A stretch of 64,000 nt of DNA, taken from positions 61,321,183 through 61,385,182 of the forward strand of contig OX123182.2 in the NCBI GenBank assembly GCA_944739405.2. The letters run 5' to 3'. This document shows, piece by piece, positions 37,533 to 49,025 of this stretch (the stretch's first letter is position 1; each line of letters opens with the position of its first letter). The stretch is from Euclidia mi. Lineage: Eukaryota; Arthropoda; Insecta; Lepidoptera; Erebidae. The notes beneath the pieces are model-generated. The model saw nothing but the letters and a program-made list of their open reading frames with translations. It ran no database searches and had not been told where the DNA came from. The translations under genes and the position numbers were made by a program.

Positions 37533-38352
37533 TATTATGTAGCCATTGTAGCCCTACAAAGTCATATTATAAAGTGTCTGTATCGCGTAATTATATGAAA
37601 ATGTAAGTAAAATACTTAAACCAAAGTCATCTCGTGAGACGTTGAGAAAATATAAGAAATTTAACCATGTTTTAAAAAATAATAATTATGTGAAATCTAC
37701 TTGCCAACTACACCTACAACATTATGCCTTTGAATAATCAACTTTATTTTAAAATCACAGACAGGTGTTGCAATTTTATTTATGCAATAAATAGAAGAAA
37801 GATAGGTAACAAAAGCTTATATTTCTTTAAAAGTGATCCAGCATGGACCTTGGTTGTACGATTCATTCAACTCTAAATTTTCATCAATTTGCAATAGGTT
37901 TTATTCATTTAAAATATCAGAGACAAATGACAATCGCTTCTCATTTCTACTATTGCTATTAGATCGCTATAGTTTGGTTGCCATGGTATCATAAGTAATT
38001 CGTTCTTCGTTCACGACGTGACATACCGAAAGTCTATGTCAGTTTCATGCATTTTTGCACTTAGCGAATAGCAATATCGCTAATCGACCGCTTCTTGTCT
38101 TCAAGTCGTGAAAATGCTGTTAAATTTTAGTGTTAGTTATTGATAATAATTTATAGCCACAGGTCAGCGTCGCAAAACCTTCCAGGAAAAAAAACAGATG
38201 CATGTAATTTGCCGTGTTTTTTTTTTGTATTATACATAGTATTGTATCGTTCATCACAATGTTGCGACGTAAATACAACTTTAAGACAAGTATGTAAGGT
38301 AAAATTTTCTGAATAATATGATCACTTTCATAACTATAACTAGGTAGTTTTG
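37533..38352. other. No gene seen
   Basis: A Helitron 3' end remnant (cttttgcccgcggtttcacc) lies just before, at about 37438-37460. No coding signal in this stretch. Confidence 0.4.
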
Positions 38353-38592
38353 CACATTTGACGAAAACACCAAGTGCAGTATAAATCACTCCTTGTTTAT
38401 TTCAATTATTACTGGTACACTTTTATACAATCACACACTGTTACAATAATTCCCGCTAGTTACTTCGTTACGTCCGTTACATCCGAGAGTTGTTATAAGA
38501 CTGACTGTGGCATCGCGCCTTTCACTTCGACTCGTCCCTCTTCATAATAATCAAAAAGAGCGGGTAGTTAGTGAAGTGAGGTGCGCGCTGAC
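38353..38592 (-). repeat. About 240-bp LTR-like direct repeat, left copy
   Basis: Nearly identical to 43184-43424 (two differences over about 225 bases by eye). On the minus strand it carries TGTATAAAAGTG followed about 25 bases later by GAAATAAAC, a promoter and polyadenylation spacing seen in LTRs. Clear TG...CA ends are not visible, so the LTR call is an inference. Confidence 0.55.
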
Positions 38593-39652
38593 GTATAGCC
38601 CATAAATCATTTGAGTGTTTATAAAATAATTCCCGTAATTAATATTTAACTAAACCAAAAATATGACATTCGGCCATCCGACAACGTGCTGCCTCCTGGC
38701 GCACGTATTTACAACATTATAGTTACTAACATACATAAGTATAATACAATGCTTAACTTACTACAATCGTGAATAACATATTTAAGAAATATGAATATGA
38801 CATTCGGTCGTTTAAGTACAAGTAAAAAAAAAATTACGACAGATTGCAAATCAAGATTAATCATTATACAATTGTTAATAGACATGTTTATTTTAATGGA
38901 ATAAAATCTGATATTCAATATAAAATGATGAGAACTGTTACTGAATCTGATCAAACCAAATTTTAACAGTATGTATTTATTTATTTACTTGTAGCTATAT
39001 CAACAATATACATACTAAAATGCGTTAAGAATAAGGCTCTATAAATAATATTTTATATGTATATCTATTACAGACATAAACAACATTCTTGCAAAGTATT
39101 AGGTATAGACAAACAATTAAAACTTATTTAAGATTTAAAAATACTATAATGAAATACACTTTACGCAAAAAAAATATTCTTTAACGCTCAAACGCATTAT
39201 CTATTTGACATAAAAATCACAATGATTATTATATTAGGAATTCTGTTAACAACTTGAATTATAATAAATGCCTCCAAAGGCAATTTTACCATGAGAAAAT
39301 TGCTCAAATTAATGTCAAAGGAAGTACAGTTACAGACCAGCCACATAACTTTAGTTTTATATAATAATTTTATTGACCCACTGAAACCAATTAACTCTGA
39401 CATATCTAATTCTACACTAAATTCATTGACATCTAATAAAAAATTGATATCATTACCACTTTGACATTGATACATAATAGTGAGCAATCTTTATTTATGA
39501 ATCCGACAATATCTAGTACTGTTCTGAATATAATAAAAACAATTATTCAAAGCACGGGCTACGACGACATCTGTACATCGATTATAAAATATATGGCAAC
39601 TCAAATAAGTCTCATATTGAGCAACAAATCAACATAATTATACATTGAATAC
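38593..39652. other. AT-rich sequence between direct repeat and minisatellite
   Basis: No pol-like coding sequence is present, so if the flanking repeats are LTRs the element is non-autonomous. Confidence 0.45.
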
Positions 39653-39999
39653 GGTACTTTCGCGGCTTGCGAAGAATGGCTTCGTGTTTACTGAAAGACG
39701 ACGCCGAAGTCAATGTACTTCTCCTGCGCCGTTAAGTCTCCCGAACTCGATTCCTTACATTTGCCTTTGCTTGTAATATAGCATAGCGGAAAACATATCC
39801 GCTCTGAGTGGAAAACATATCCACTAGAACTGGAATACTGTATTTTCGCGGCTTGCGAGGATTGGCTTCATCTTTACTCGAAGACAACGCCGAAGTCTTC
39901 TCCTGCGCCTTTGAGTCACCCCGACTAGTTACCATACATTCTTAGGTAAGGGCGGCGTGCCGGCTTTATCATTCGTCTTTGCTTGTAATACTGAAACGT
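39653..39999 (-). repeat. Duplicated non-array module of the minisatellite locus
   Basis: The block TTTCGCGGCTTGCGA...GACGCCGAAGTC...CTTCTCCTGCGCC occurs twice (about 39659-39735 and 39842-39910), each followed by CTTTGCTTGTAATA. One hairpin unit (39782-39836) sits between them. A partial third copy is at 42270-42370. On the minus strand it reads as short frames with EKTSALSSSKDEANPRKPRK. Confidence 0.6.
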
Positions 40000-40023
40000 G
40001 ATAAAAAAAATCATCCACATGAG

Positions 40024-41134
40024 AAAAACATATCCACTTGAACTAGACTCGCACTAGCAAAGCGGAAAACATATCTGCCTCAACCCTAGTGGAAAACATA
40101 TCCACTAGGACTGGAATCTTACTAACATAGCGGAAAACATATCCGCCTCAGTCCTAATGGAAAACATATCCACTAGAACTGGAATCTTACTAACATAGCG
40201 GAAAACATATCCACCTCAGTCCTAATGGAAAACATATCCACTAGAACTGGAATCATACTAGCATAGCGGAAACCATATCCGCCTCAGTCCTAGTGTAAAA
40301 CATATCCACTAGAACTAGAATCATACTAGCATAGCGAAAAACATATCCGCTCTTGGTGGAAAATATATCCACTAGAACTAGAACCATACTAGCATAGCGG
40401 AAAACATATCCGCCTCAGTCCTAGTGGAAAACATATCCACTAGAACTGGAATCTTACTAGCATAGCGGAAAACATATCCGCTCTTAGTGGAAAACATATC
40501 CACTAGAACTTGAATCTTTTTAGCTTAGCGGAAAACATATCCGCTCTAAGTGGAAAACATATCCACTAGAACTAGAATCATACTAGCATAGCGGAAAACA
40601 TATGAGCTCTTGGTGGAAAACATATCCACTTGAACTAGAATCATACTAGCATAGCGGAAAACATATCCGCTCTTGGTGGAAAACATATCCACTAGAACTA
40701 GAATCATACTAGCATAGCGGAAAACATATCCGCTCTTGGTGGAAAACATATCCACCAGAACTAGAATTAACTAGCATAGCGGAAAACATATCCGCTCTTG
40801 GTGGAAAACATATCCACTAGAACTTGAATCACACTAGCATAGCGGAAAACATATCCGCTCTTGGTGGAAAACATATCCACCTGAACTAGAATCATACTCA
40901 CATAGCGGAAAACATATCCGCTCTTGGTGGAAACCATATCCACTTGAACTAGAATCATACTAGCATAGCGGAAAACATATCTGCTCTTGGTGGAAAACAT
41001 ATCCACTAGAACTAGAATCATACTAGCATAGCGGAAAACATATCCGCTCTTGGTGGAAAACATATCCACCAGAACTAGAATCATACTAGCATAGCGGAAA
41101 ACATATCCGCTCTTGGTGGAAAACATATCCACTA
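40024..41134 (-). repeat. 63-68 bp minisatellite with paired hairpins, about 18 units
   Basis: Each unit on the minus strand carries GCGGATATGTTTTCCGC and GTGGATATGTTTTCCAC, two 5-bp stems with the same 7-base loop, separated by TATGCTAGTATGATTCTAGT-like sequence. Units right of about 40455 are 63 bp. Several left units are about 68 bp because CTCAGTCCTA replaces CTTGG-type linkers. The 63-bp units equal 21 codons and stay open on the minus strand (40546-40755 and 40767-41134: VDMFSTKSGYVFRYASMILV repeated). Whether this is translated is unknown. Confidence 0.9.
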
Positions 41135-42073
41135 TAGTCGTATTTTTAATTAGACGAAGCCAACTGACAGTAGCTAATGTCACTTTGTAAAATAATGTTG
41201 TCATATTTAAATTAATAGTGATGCGTTTAGTTCTCGTTCAATCAGATGAACGAACATTGAGTGTGATATAAATAGTTAATCATTTCAAACTATAAAAGAA
41301 TATTATTTCTATATTACAATAAAAGTGCTCTGATATAAGTTACTAGTAGTTATGTAAGTAGTATAAATTGTTATATTTTATACATCTACAGGATGTAAAA
41401 AGACCCTTAACGAAAACTGAAATCCCATGTTGTATCAATCATTACGAAACATTTTTATACTTCGGCACCATACCTGGGAAATTACTGGTTCAGGAGATAT
41501 TGAGGCTCAAAGTTAGTATGGAATTTTTCTAATTAAGTACAAACTCGATGCATTTACCCCGCCAAGATGTTCGCTAGATGCCCTATGACCCCATGGATAG
41601 GTAAATATTTCGAGCATAGAACGCGCGCTTTTAATTGCGGTTTAAAAAATGTGAAAACTTAATAAAAAATCGTTTCCCAGGTATTATTTTTGGTTAGTAT
41701 GACTTGGCATGATGTCCACAACGAGTAAACTTCGGCTTGGTGATGGGTCTTGTGACATTCTGTATAGTTTCAACTACATGATGTATTGAAAATAGAACGG
41801 TCTTACAGGTTTCCTCGCAATGTTTTCCTTAATGTTTAAAACACTCGGTATTCAGTATAGGTAAATACTATAGGAACATAGTCTTCGAAAACTCGAATAC
41901 CGTACCCGATATCGGCCGTTCGGCACACTAACTATTCACTAGACAATCGATGCAATTTCATTCATTCAAGAGATTTTTCAATCATTCACTTTGTCACAAC
42001 ACTATTTTTATTTCATCATAAACTGACAACACAGTAAACGTCAGTTGACTTCGTCTAATAAAAAATACGACTA
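41135..42073. mobile_element. 939-bp TIR transposon inserted in the minisatellite
   Basis: The ends are TAGTCGTATTTTTAATTAGA and, inverted, TAGTCGTATTTTTTATTAGA, with similarity continuing through GACGAAG and CAACTGAC. A TA target duplication (41133-41134, 42074-42075) interrupts what would be a CCACTAGAACT junction of the array. There is no transposase frame. It contains a second TIR element at 41389-41762. Confidence 0.8.
41389..41762. mobile_element. TIR element nested in the 939-bp transposon
   Basis: CAGGATGT ... CATTCTG between TA dinucleotides. Matches 5751-6113 along its length with small indels. Confidence 0.65.
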
Positions 42074-42075
42074 TA

Positions 42076-42595
42076 GAACTAGAATTATACTAGCATAGCG
42101 GAAAACATATCCGCTCTTGGTGGAAAACATATCCACCAGAACTACAATCATACTAGCATAGCGGAAAGCATATCCGCTCTTGGTGGAAAACATATCCACT
42201 AGAACTAGAATCATACTAGCATAGCGGAAAAAATAGCCGCTATTGGTGGAAAACATATCCACTGGAACTGGCATCCTGCGCCATTGAGTCTCCCTGACTC
42301 TTTTCCTTACATTGTTAGGCAAGGCTGGCGTGCCCGCTTCATCATCAAATGCCTTTGCTTGTAATACTGAAACGTAATAAAGAAAAATCATCCACATGAC
42401 ATGAGAAAAACATATCCACTGCCTTAGTCCTAGTGGAAAACATATACCACTAGAACTGGAATCTTACTAGCATAGCGGAAAACATATCCGCTCTTAGTGG
42501 AAAACATATCCACTAGAACTGGAACTATACTAGCACAGCGGAATACATATCCACCCCAGCTCTAGTGGAAAACATATCCACTAGAACTAGAAATA
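42076..42595 (-). repeat. Minisatellite continuation, about 6 units in two groups
   Basis: Three units (42076-42265) continue the array beyond the transposon. After a non-array module (42270-42410) two to three more follow to about 42590. The 42071-42397 minus frame joins the array peptide to the module peptide (DEAGTPALPNNVRKRVRET). Confidence 0.8.
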
Positions 42596-42603
42596 AATAA
42601 AAA

Positions 42604-42960
42604 CAATTTCGCTTTCTTTTAAACCCGGGTATCGAACCCGAAACTTCCATACGCTTTAGTAGGTCACAGTCGTAATCGGACAACCATGTGCTAAGAGAAA
42701 ATACAGCAATGGGCGTAATTTAATCATTCAGTAGGTTTCTACCTACAATTTTTTTTTCTTTATTTCTTACTTTAAGCTATCAAGAGAAGCTTGTTTGGGA
42801 GATCACATCATGGGAAAGACGATACCGTAAAGGTCAAACGGTTTTACAGTAAAAGTCTTGTTTTAACCACAACTTCGTGTCTCATGTAGGAATCGAACCC
42901 AGAACACTCGGTACGATGCGATGGTGACATCACCACCACAGCCATTGTGACATTCCAAAG
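42604..42960 (-). repeat. Two tRNA-like segments, possible decayed SINEs
   Basis: Minus-strand B-box-like motifs GGGTTCGATACC (about 42630-42645) and GGGTTCGATTCC (about 42888-42902), each with upstream sequence that only weakly resembles an A box. Neither folds convincingly as a tRNA by eye. Confidence 0.35.
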
Positions 42961-43183
42961 GTTACTAAACGTATATCAGTATTCTGCTAACCAAGAATGT
43001 TTTTCAAGTATCATCACATTCAACACTAAATAACATTTGCAGCATTAAATAAAAAAAATCAGATTAAATACGCTCACCACGGTTGTAGTTGAAGGCTTAG
43101 CTTATTCAGTAACATAGCAGCGTTAACATTTGCCTTCTCTTTACCTTGTGGGCACACTTTATTGGATACGTCCATACCACTTT
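42961..43183. other. No gene seen
   Basis: Short AT-rich spacer left of the right direct repeat. Confidence 0.4.
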
Positions 43184-43424
43184 TGATATTTGAAAAAAAC
43201 ACCAAGAGCAGTATAAATCACTCCTTGTTTATTTCAATTATTACTGGTACACTTTTATACAATCACACACTGTTACAATAATTCCCGCTAGTTACTTCGT
43301 TACGTCCGTTACATCCGAGAGTTGTTATAAGACTGACTGTGGCATCGCGCCTTTCACTTCGACTCGTCCCTCTTCATAATAATCAAAAAGAACGGGTAGT
43401 TAGTGAAGTGAGGTGCGCGCTGCA
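43184..43424 (-). repeat. About 240-bp LTR-like direct repeat, right copy
   Basis: See 38353-38592. Homology stops at GTGCGCGCTG (43422), exactly where the 30-bp hairpin starts. Confidence 0.55.
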
Positions 43425-43488
43425 ACAGCAATATAGATAATGAATACTAATTCGGTGTGAATTAGTATTCATTATCTATATTGCTGTT
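43424..43488. repeat. Perfect inverted repeat, 30-bp arms, 5-base loop
   Basis: Arms at 43424-43453 and 43459-43488 are exact reverse complements (start AACAGCAATATAG), loop GGTGT. Confidence 0.95.
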
Positions 43489-44288
43489 TTTTATCAGCAG
43501 TTACGGATGCTATTCTAGATTGTTTTTAGTAAAAAACAAGTTACCTTAGAACATCCTAATACAAATAAAATCATAATGTTACCCGAACACAAAAAAGAGA
43601 AACCGATATAATTGACCACCAAAATATTCTCATTCTTTGATGATTGGAAGTCTTCTGAAATGATTATTTCATTCAAGATAACAATGCATTCATTTTGACC
43701 ACAGTCAATTAATAATTTACTTAAAATTCACCGCTGTTATAATTATTCGAAAGATGTTTTAAATTTTTAGATGGTAGTAAATATTTCATCATCATCACCT
43801 CAGCCGAAAGATATGACTGACGTAGCGGGCCCCTCAACATGGGAATCCCTATCTTGACATAAAATTTTAAGGCATAATATCTAAGTATAACATTTCCATA
43901 CATGTTATTAGCAATTTTATTAGCATTATGTTCCTTGCTCATAGTACTTTAGCCGAATTTGGTCTTATTTGTTTTGGCAAAGCATATTTATTCGTCTAGC
44001 GTCCCAAATAGCTTAAAGTGCGGCATGGGTTAATCTTAAGCCACCCCTAAACCGCTAATAGCTTGTAGATACCGACAATAAATGTACAAGAACCTAAGGT
44101 TTGAGTTAACCGGCCGCAGACCGCAACAGCAAGCGCAAGCGCCAATAAATTGGTTTCTATATATTTCTATGAAATACCTTTAGTCTTTTGAAATGTAAAA
44201 TTTTTTGGACTGGGCATGCATTTGTCAGAGGACGCAATTTTATTTTAGATGTTAAGGGGGGTTATTGTACATTTAAATGCAATTTTGT
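43489..44288. other. No gene seen
   Basis: No recognised coding or repeat content. Confidence 0.4.
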
Positions 44289-44302
44289 ATCGTCGCAGCC
44301 CT

Positions 44303-44882
44303 TTTTATTCATGGAGTCCCTTCGCCCTGGGGGGAAGGACGAAGGTGACTGTCAGACTCTTACTGACTAAAAACCAACCCGTGCTCCTCAAGTACACATG
44401 TGTCGGAGGATAGGATTTTATTGAAGCATTCCTCGCTACCCTCGACGGGTATTGGCCCGCCAGATGGTCGTGCGGGCAACGAACGAAACCTCCTTGGCGG
44501 TGGATGAAGGTGTTGAGCTCCGCCGCCAAAACACCCAGCGGCCGCAGAGGATAGGGAGGACGGCAACGCAACACCGCATCTCCTCTTCCTCTGCGGCCCC
44601 ACCGCGACGCAACGATGGTGCGCCCCCATTTGGTCGCGGGAGACAGGGCGCGCAGCAACGCAACACCGACACGCCTCTTCTCCCGCGACCGCACCCAACT
44701 GCGAGGGACAGACAGAACTGTCCCCCGCACCCGCACCTATGAACGCATCCTACGCAGGCCTCACGCAAGCCCACGTGGAGCGTCCTCTCACGGGATGCCG
44801 CTTAGCTTCACCGTGCGAGGAAATCAAATCCACGGTTACTAAGCCCCCCCCACCACGACAAGGTGGAGATCCCACGGGGTGG
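44303..44882 (-). mobile_element. GC-rich retroposon, second copy with target duplication
   Basis: Same family as 27561-28162. Flanked by ATCGTCGCAGCCCTT (44289-44303 region and 44883-44897). The 3' tail is short (TTTTT on the plus strand). Internally it matches the first copy across the GCGGCCGCAGAGGATAGG block. Confidence 0.8.
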
Positions 44883-45110
44883 ATCGTCGCAGCCCTTGTC
44901 CTAAGGCCGCCATCTTGAAAAGAGTAAGTAGTACAAATGTGTTTTCTAGTATAACTGGTAAACTATTGGTCATACAGAAAAAAATATTAAAATATATTTG
45001 GTTGCAAGTTAAGTTCTTTGCCCAGCCAGAAAATACTGTTGTGCCGTGCCTTAATGTTCAGGGACTTACAGAAACACAGAAAAAATATTGGAGATATAAA
45101 ACTCATTGAG
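44883..45110 (+). repeat. Dispersed repeat (CGCAGCCCTTGTCC family)
   Basis: Reads CGCAGCCCTTGTCCTAAGGC then 'ccatcttgaaaagagt' and 'ctggtaaactattggtca'. Related copies at 59910-60005 (plus) and 61440-61600 (minus). The GC-rich retroposon landed at its left edge. Confidence 0.5.
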
Positions 45111-45194
45111 AAAAATGATGAATTACCTACTAAAAACTAAAAATTTAATACCGCTGCTTGGTCAGACCCTTGCCAAAGCCTGTATCATAGACTG

Positions 45195-45445
45195 GAGACA
45201 CACACCCACGGTGATGCTAAGCGGGATCCCGGGAGGGGACGCTCCACGTGGGCTTAGGTGAGGCCTGCGTAGGATGCGTCCAAAGTGCGGATGCGGGGGA
45301 CAGTTCTGCCTGTCCCTTGCAGTCAGGCGCAGTCGCGGGAGGAGAGGATTTTTGTTGCAAATTAAAGCTTAGCTTAGCTTGACCATGGGAGAAAATCAAA
45401 TCCATGGTTACTAAGCCCCCCCACCACGACAAGGTGGAGATCCAA
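45195..45445 (-). repeat. Rearranged fragment of the GC-rich retroposon
   Basis: Two pieces of the family, the GGGACGCTCCACGTGGGCTTAG block and the CCACCACGACAAGGTGGAGATCC end, are joined through AT-rich filler at 45345-45375. Not intact. Confidence 0.6.
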
Positions 45446-45454
45446 CTAACGCTG

Positions 45455-45735
45455 CTGCTGCAACTGCGGAAACCCTCAAACGGCGCAAATACAGTAATTT
45501 AGTGAGTAATTACGTGTTGGAGCCATTTGGGGTGGAAACGCTAGGCTCATGAGGTCCGAGCGCTCGTTCACTATTCCGGGAAATTTCGAAACGTTTAATC
45601 GACGTCTCACGTGACCAGAAGGCTGGTTTTTTCTTTGCTCAGAGAATCAGCATTGCCATCCAGCGTGGCAATACTGCCAGCCTTCTGGGCACGTTACCCG
45701 ATGACATTAATGCGGAGGCATTTTACGACGCCTAA
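45455..45735 (+). pseudogene. Decayed copy of the repeat-borne ORF found at 63586
   Basis: Plus-strand frame fragments AETLKRRKYSNL, LEPFGVETLG and AQRISIAIQRGNTASLLGTLP match the ORF at 63586-64000, with a stop after GVETLGS and at least one frame change. It ends at a comparable stop. Probably the 3' end of a retrotransposon coding region. Confidence 0.7.
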
Positions 45736-46765
45736 ACCGTGTAAATATTTTCAATTTTTAATTTCTTTTTTACGTTTTTTTTGTATATATACTACTTAGA
45801 CATTAAGATTAGATTAAGCTTCATGTAGATTATAAAATTATGTTTACTCTTTCACATATTCTTTATGCGACCTTTACCAGATAATCAAGAAAAAGCGTCC
45901 TCTGATCAATGCAATCCCAAATATAAATTTTCATTGGACTACTTCCGTACCGAGCAACAAGTCATCTTCGGAGCGCCGCAGCCAGGTGTTACCCGACCGC
46001 ACATCGGTAGTACCCAAAAGCACATTAGTATTACCAATGACGTTCTCAATAAACATTAGATATCTTGATAGATGTCTGATGTTCTTTTAGAAAACTCAGA
46101 CCCAATAGAAATAAGGCGCTGCCATCTGCGACTGCCGTCTATAACGGTTGGGTTCGAAATCATGACTACAGCGACGCTAATGAATAACGCTGGCATGATG
46201 ATGATGACAGGTAATTTTCCAAGACTTGCATTTCCATTTAATTGTTTTAATATTATTTAGTAAGGTTAAATATTTTACGCCGAAAGTATATGAGGAAAAT
46301 CGTTAAGCTTTATAAAATTATGATTTATTATTTTTTATGCCACAGTATATATTAAATTGTGAAATGTGAGTGTAACATTAACCGTTCGGGGAAATAGGCG
46401 TGAGTCTATTATAAAAATAGTTATGATAATCTAAAGAATTTGTGTTTTATAATACGAGTCGGCCAGCCCGTTCTACCCAACCGATTCGCACGACTATTTT
46501 TTTTAAATGAAAGCTCTCGCTGCATAGATTTGTCACATTCATCAAGTTATATGCAAAAACAGTTTTCTCCCATACATTTTTTTACGTTTTCGTTGCCGTA
46601 GTCAATGACTTTCTGCTTCTATATATCTGGTTCTCATTGAGGTAAGCGTTTCGTTATAGGCCTATAACACGCGCTGAAAAGAGCTCTTTCATTTGATGGT
46701 ATGCTCATTTAAATTCGGTAAGTTTGAAGGAAGATAGGTGTGGACATTGAAATTATTTTTTAATA
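45736..46765. other. No gene seen; SINE tail fragment
   Basis: About 46375-46415 resembles the 3' tail of the SINE at 17575-17834 (GGCGTGAGTCTAT). No coding signal. Confidence 0.4.
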
Positions 46766-47370
46766 TCTTAATATATATATTTCTTGTGTGCGTGTGTATG
46801 TCACTGAACTCCTCCTAAACGACTGGACCGATCTTGATGAAATTTTTTGTGTGTGTTCAAGGGGACTTGAGAATGGTTTAGATTTACAATTTAGTCCACT
46901 GGAAAATGTTTTATTACTTAATTTTTAATTTGTAAGTAGTTGTGGATTTTGATGGTTTCACATTGGAACCGACGGACTGCGCTGCTATCGCAGTGTCAAA
47001 TCTTATATTAATAATTCCGTCAAGGAATACATCGAAACCTTACCTGAATAATTAAACATTAAAAATAAAGATTTCGAGTCGACAACATATATCCGCAAAA
47101 TTCGGATTGTCGAGTATTTAGTTAAATTCTAATGGTTCTGACAGACCAATCACAGTCGCCATATTGGCCACGTTAGAGAGACGTCACAGATAACGGATAA
47201 CATTTTGAGTACTACTAAGTCTGAGTACTAAGTAGTTTGTATGTGTAAATACTTTTTGCAGTTATATAGTATCCGCCCAATAAAGGAGATGTGTGTTACC
47301 CCGAACATAGATATATACTATAACTAGATAAACCCGAATTTATGCAAGTGAAGCCGCGGGCAAAAGCTAG
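46766..47370 (+). mobile_element. Non-autonomous Helitron, first unit of a tandem pair
   Basis: Starts TCTTAATATATATATTTCTTG after an A and ends GCCGCGGGCAAAAGCTAG. It is immediately followed by the TC of the next unit. No coding capacity. Confidence 0.85.
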
Positions 47371-47990
47371 TCTTTATATATATATTTCTTGTGTGCGTGT
47401 GTATGTCACTGAACTCCTCCTAAACGACTGGACCTATTTTAATGATATTTTTTGTGTGTGTTCAAGGGGACTTAAGAATGGTTTAGATTCACAATTTAGT
47501 CCACTGGAAAATGTTTTTTTACTTAATTTTTAATTTGTAAGTAGTTGTGGATTGTGCAATGTTTCACATTAGAACCGACGGCCTGCGCTGCTATCGCAGT
47601 GTCAGATCTTATATTAATAATTACGTCAAGGGATACATCGAAACCTTACCTGAATAATAAAACATAATAAAACATAAAAAAATAAAGATTTCGAGTCGAC
47701 ATCATATATCCGCAAAATTCAGAATGTCGAGTATTTTGTTAAATTCTAATGGTTTTGACAGACAAATCATAGTCGCCATATTGGCCCTATCAAAACGTCA
47801 CTAATACCGGATAACATTTTGAGTTAAGTCGTAGCACGAAGTATGTAGTTTGTATGTGTAAATACTTTTTGCAGTTACATAAATAGTATATCCACCCCAT
47901 AAAGGAGATTTGTGTTACCACGAACATAGAAGATACACTATACCTAGAGAATCCCAAATTTACGTGAGCGAAGCCACGGGCAAAAGCTAG
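47371..47990 (+). mobile_element. Non-autonomous Helitron, second unit of a tandem pair
   Basis: Starts TCTTTATATATATATTTCTTG directly after the CTAG of the first unit and ends GCCACGGGCAAAAGCTAG before a T. The two units align throughout with scattered differences and small indels. Confidence 0.85.
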
Positions 47991-48655
47991 TTTTTCTATA
48001 AATTTCTTAAGATTCCATTGATTTCTCTCTACATGGACGGTTCTAAATTCAAAAATATTTTTATGGCATCTAATAAGTTCCTTGCTGTAACTGCCAGGAA
48101 AAACCGTTATGATTTCTTAAGGTGACCTTGCCTTACTTTCATACGGATGTGAGTGTGGTGGTGTGTAAAATTATACCCGATGTTGGTAAAATTATCACTA
48201 TAGTGAATTATCGCTGATGGCAGGTAATATTGAAATGTTACCAGTTAACCCTTAATGTTGGGTGAACTGATCTCTGATGTTGAGGAATTTTCCCCCTTTT
48301 ATGTATCGCGATGAAATACAGTAATGGACTGTCCCTCAAAGGGACCTCTCCGCCAACTCTGTACCGAGTTTGGGGCAGGTGGAGGGGGGGTGTGTGGCTC
48401 GGCTCTCCCCGGGGTGGCATACCCACTAAAACACCGCGGTGTTCCTCTATCGACCCTCATTACGGGATCGCGGTAACGAAGTCAGTATACCCGCGACCCG
48501 AGGAATTGTACTCAAAATCAAAAATCAAGATGTAGTGAAATTTCCGCCTAATGTTGGGAAAATCAACCCTACAGACAGGTAAATTACGTTTTATGTTAGG
48601 ATATTTTTTTTTATGTGGAACATATTACAGCGGTTCTGAATAGTTCTATTGTCAT
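47991..48655. other. No gene seen
   Basis: Contains a GC-richer patch at 48320-48500 (CTCTCCGCCAACTCTGTACC) of unknown origin. Confidence 0.35.
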
Positions 48656-49025
48656 ATAATTATATTACAAGTGGTATATATGGTAGTAATTATAGTTTTG
48701 TTAAGAATAGTAGTTTTGAGAGAAAAGGTACTTTTGACAGCACCAGCGGTTTTGGTAGAAATGGTAGTTTTGAAAAAAAATGGTAGATATGATAGTGTTA
48801 GTACGAATAGTAGTTTTGGTACAAATAGTAGTTTTGATAGGAATATTATTTTCGCTAGGAATAGAAGTTTTGGTAGAAATTGTATTTTTGGCATATATGA
48901 TAGTTTTGGTAGTAATGTTACTTACGATTGCTACCAAAGGTACCATACCAACCAAAACTACCATTTCTACCAAAACTACAATCTCTGTCAAAAGTACCAT
49001 TTCTACCAAAGTTACCATTACATTT
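48656..49025. repeat. Degenerate GGTAGNNATGGTAGTTTTG array with an inverted half
   Basis: About fifteen loose copies of a roughly 18-bp motif built on GTAGTTTTG and GGTAGAAAT run to about 48930. Beyond it the motif reads in reverse complement (CCAAAACTACCATTTCTACC) to 49018. The two parts could fold on each other. Frames through it are low-complexity artefacts. Confidence 0.8.

Noticed and set aside
39782..42590. CRISPR array
   Set aside because: Both the repeated motif and the intervening sequence repeat; there are no unique spacers, no leader and no cas genes, and the genome is animal.
44305..44842. Overlapping protein frames
   Set aside because: Second copy of the same non-coding retroposon.
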